A stretch of DNA of 64,000 nt from Nocardia arthritidis (lineage in GTDB: Bacteria; Actinomycetota; Actinomycetes; Mycobacteriales; Mycobacteriaceae), in the NCBI RefSeq assembly GCF_011801145.1, contig NZ_CP046172.1, forward strand, positions 8,308,001 through 8,372,000, in the 5' to 3' direction. This document shows positions 62,288 through 64,000 of this stretch, one piece after another; the first letter of the stretch is position 1, and each line of letters begins with the position of its first letter. The notes beneath the pieces were generated by a model that saw nothing but the letters and a program-made list of their open reading frames with translations, searched no databases and was not told the origin of the DNA. Both the position numbers and the translations under genes were made by a program.

Positions 62288-62908
62288 ATGACCGTTATCG
62301 ATCCTGTCGCCTGGGTTCGCGAATTCGCCGCGCTGATCGACGAAAATGCCGACACGCTAACCGAATTGGATGCCGCCATCGGCGACGCCGACCACGGGAG
62401 CAATATGCGGCGCGGCACCGCGGCGGTGGTGGCGGCCTTCGCCGAGGCCGAACCCGATTCCGCGGCAGCGGCACTCAAGCAGACCAGCATGGTGCTGATC
62501 CGCAGTGTCGGCGGGGCGAGCGGACCGCTCTACGGCACCTTCTTCCTCCGGTTCGCCGCCGCGGTCGGCCAGGACGGCGTCGACGCGTCGACCTTCGCGA
62601 AGGCGTTCCGGGCCGGACTCGACGGCGTCGTCGCCCGCGGCAAGGCCGAGGCGGGCGACAAGACGATGTTCGACGCGCTCGCCCCCGCCGCCGATGCGTT
62701 CGACGAAAAGCTCGCCGCGGGAGGCGAATTCGCCGACGCACTGGATGCGGCGCTGGCCGCGGCCGAGGCCGGCCGGGATGCGACCATCCCGCTGCAGGCC
62801 CGCAAGGGACGCGCCTCCTATTTGGGTGAACGCAGTGTCGGCCACCAGGATCCCGGCGCGACCAGCGCGGCCCTTCTGGTGCGCGCCGCACGGCGGGCGC
62901 TGCGATGA
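62288..62908 (+). CDS. dhaL: Dihydroxyacetone kinase subunit DhaL
   Basis: The 206-residue protein has [14 protein letters not shown] with the Mg-binding aspartates, [24 protein letters not shown] and [20 protein letters not shown], all typical of DhaL, which transfers phosphate from ADP-bound state to dihydroxyacetone. I chose the ATG at 62288, spaced well from GGGGGG; a GTG at 62282 would overlap the dhaK stop as GTGA and add two residues. Its stop overlaps the dhaM start in ATGA. Confidence 0.93.
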   Translation: MTVIDPVAWVREFAALIDENADTLTELDAAIGDADHGSNMRRGTAAVVAAFAEAEPDSAAAALKQTSMVLIRSVGGASGPLYGTFFLRFAAAVGQDGVDASTFAKAFRAGLDGVVARGKAEAGDKTMFDALAPAADAFDEKLAAGGEFADALDAALAAAEAGRDATIPLQARKGRASYLGERSVGHQDPGATSAALLVRAARRALR

Positions 62909-64000
62909 TCGGCATCGTCGTCGTCTCGCACAGCCGTCCGCTGGCGCGCGCCGCCGTCGCGCTGGCCACCGAAATGCAGGGTGAACGGCCGGTGCGGGTG
63001 GAAATCGCGGCCGGACTCGACGAAGAGACCCTCGGCACCGACGCCGTCGCGGTCGCGGAGGCGATCGCCGCCGCCGACTCCGGCGACGGCGTACTACTGC
63101 TGATGGATCTGGGCAGCGCGGTACTGTCCGCCGAACTCGCCATCGATCTGCTGGAATCACCGCACGAGGTGAAGCTTTGCGCGGCACCGATTGTCGAGGG
63201 GCTGGTGGCGGCCGTGGTCACCGCGGGCAGCGGGGCCTCGCTCGACGAGGTCGCGGCCGAGGCGGAGAATGCGTTGCTGGGCAAGCGGTCTCAGCTCGGC
63301 ATGGACGGGCAGGCACAACCGGCTACAGACGCCACGCCCGAACACGACACACACCCTCGGCCCAGTGAAAAGGCGAGCGGCCAGCCGCAGCCAGCCGCAG
63401 ACGCCACGCCCGAACACGACACACACCCTCGGCCCAGTGAAAAGGCGAGCGGCCAGCCGCGGCCGGCCGCAGACATCACGCCGGGACAGGACACACACCT
63501 CCGGCCCGGTGACGAGCCGGGCGAGCACCATCCGATCGTCACGAATTCTGGTGCACAGCACGATAATTCGATCCAGCGAACCACCATCGTCGTGCGCAAC
63601 GAGCACGGGCTGCACGCACGTCCCGCAGCACGACTGGTAGCCGCGTTGCGCGGCATCGACACAGACGTCCGGTTGCGCAACCTGACCACCGGCGCTGGAC
63701 CGGTCTCCGGCCGCAGCCTCACCAGAATCGCCGCACTCGGCGTGCTCACCGGACACCAAATCGAGGTCAGCGCAACCGGTACCGACGCGGCAACCGCGAT
63801 CGACCGGATACGCGCACTCGCCGACCGCTGGTTCGACGAAGAACCCACCGAGGCCGAGCGCAACGCCTCGCACACCAGGTCAACCGAGTCAGCCCGTCCC
63901 GCAACAGAATCGCCCGACGCCGCATCCGGGTCACTCCACGCAGCCGACTCCGCCGCCGGTCCATCCGATGCCGCACCAACGGATTACGAGCCGGGCCAGT
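62905..64000 (+). CDS. dhaM: DhaM phosphotransfer protein, EIIA-HPr fusion, cut by window end
   Basis: The frame starts with ATG at 62905, overlapping the dhaL stop, and is open to the end of the window (365 codons). Residues 1-130 are an EIIA-mannose-like domain: VVVSHSRPLA with His9 as the phosphorylated residue and LLLMDLGSAVLSAELA. Residues 134-210 are a polar linker with three 24-residue repeats. Residues 214-310 are an HPr domain: NEHGLHARPAARLV with the active histidine and GRSLTRIAALGV. A second disordered Ser/Ala stretch begins at about 315, so an enzyme-I-like domain may follow outside the window, as in long DhaM proteins. It re-phosphorylates DhaL-bound ADP with PEP-derived phosphate. 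Confidence 0.92.
   Translation, partial: MIGIVVVSHSRPLARAAVALATEMQGERPVRVEIAAGLDEETLGTDAVAVAEAIAAADSGDGVLLLMDLGSAVLSAELAIDLLESPHEVKLCAAPIVEGLVAAVVTAGSGASLDEVAAEAENALLGKRSQLGMDGQAQPATDATPEHDTHPRPSEKASGQPQPAADATPEHDTHPRPSEKASGQPRPAADITPGQDTHLRPGDEPGEHHPIVTNSGAQHDNSIQRTTIVVRNEHGLHARPAARLVAALRGIDTDVRLRNLTTGAGPVSGRSLTRIAALGVLTGHQIEVSATGTDAATAIDRIRALADRWFDEEPTEAERNASHTRSTESARPATESPDAASGSLHAADSAAGPSDAAPTDYEPGQ
63307..63522 (+). repeat. Three tandem 72-base repeats in the dhaM linker
   Basis: Units of exactly 72 bases (24 codons) start at 63307, 63379 and 63451. Units 1 and 2 encode almost the same sequence (DATPEHDTHPRPSEKAS in both, after GQxQPAxD); unit 3 is degenerate (DITPGQDTHLRPGDEPG). The frame is preserved. 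The repeats lie between the EIIA and HPr domains. Confidence 0.9.

Noticed and set aside
63307..63522. Tandem repeats considered as a CRISPR array
   Set aside because: Units are directly adjacent without spacers, are 72 bases long and keep the reading frame of dhaM.

Overview
The window looks like a chromosomal piece of a mycolic-acid actinomycete, most probably Nocardia or a close relative. The reasons are very high GC with G/C-ending codons, many GTG and some TTG starts, a Kgd-type 2-oxoglutarate decarboxylase/dehydrogenase with its fused N-terminal acyltransferase domain, an EspG/PPE-like ESX substrate set, a PtpB-type phosphatase, FadD15- and LipR/SadH-like genes, and a DeaD gene followed by a 1.1 kaa nuclease/helicase-like protein. 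There is no rRNA, tRNA, CRISPR array or recognisable insertion sequence. I assign the genus by recognition only; no search was run.

Layout. 1-5.8 kb: end of a VWA protein, then a minus-strand run MarR - ABC ATPase - FtsX-type permease - NfeD-like - flotillin. 5.9-8.6 kb: cytoplasmic AmiC-like amide sensor, FmdB zinc ribbon and FmdA formamidase/acetamidase. 9.2-13.4 kb: minus-strand run of endonuclease IV, Rv3406-type sulfate-ester dioxygenase, CaiB CoA-transferase, an unrecognised 66-aa ORF locked in by 4-base overlaps, and HMG-CoA lyase. 13.6-23.3 kb: transmembrane Ser/Thr kinase, GNAT, small membrane and exported proteins, two adjacent acyl-CoA dehydrogenases, epoxide hydrolase and a divergent WYL regulator. 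23.5-26.6 kb: an internally deleted LLM oxidoreductase, an HD-hydrolase/methyltransferase fusion, a SnoaL-like protein and nitronate monooxygenase. 26.7-29.9 kb: a lipase, then a three-gene ESX set (YxxxD protein, PPE-like protein with a frameshift, EspG). 30-36.5 kb: gamma carbonic anhydrase, phosphoribosyltransferase, DeaD helicase, and a TM0106/UPF1-like protein whose nuclease and helicase motifs are both altered. 36.5-41.5 kb: PLP deaminase, TetR-like protein, PtpB phosphatase, truncated ANL ligase and crotonase. 41.5-52.6 kb: glutathionyl-hydroquinone-reductase-like protein, EcsC-like protein with an ABC-2 ATPase/permease pair, a fused double ABC exporter, and Kgd. 52.7-54.4 kb: PNPOx-like protein and an orphan AbiEi/DUF559 gene between short repeats. 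54.5-60.4 kb: TetR, Baeyer-Villiger-type monooxygenase, SDR, LipR-like esterase and FadD15, resembling the mycobacterial mymA cluster. 60.4 kb to the end: IclR regulator and dhaK-dhaL-dhaM, with dhaM running off the window.

The clearest functional units are the amide operon (sensing plus hydrolysis of short amides), the monooxygenase/esterase/acyl-CoA ligase cluster (modification and activation of lipids), and the PEP-dependent dihydroxyacetone kinase under an IclR regulator with a regular array of half-sites. The most unusual items are the double pseudo-enzyme at 33.1-36.5 kb, the HD-methyltransferase fusion, the overlapped 66-aa ORF, the frameshifted PPE-like gene and the 24-residue repeats in the DhaM linker. 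I do not see a clear new defence system in the window.
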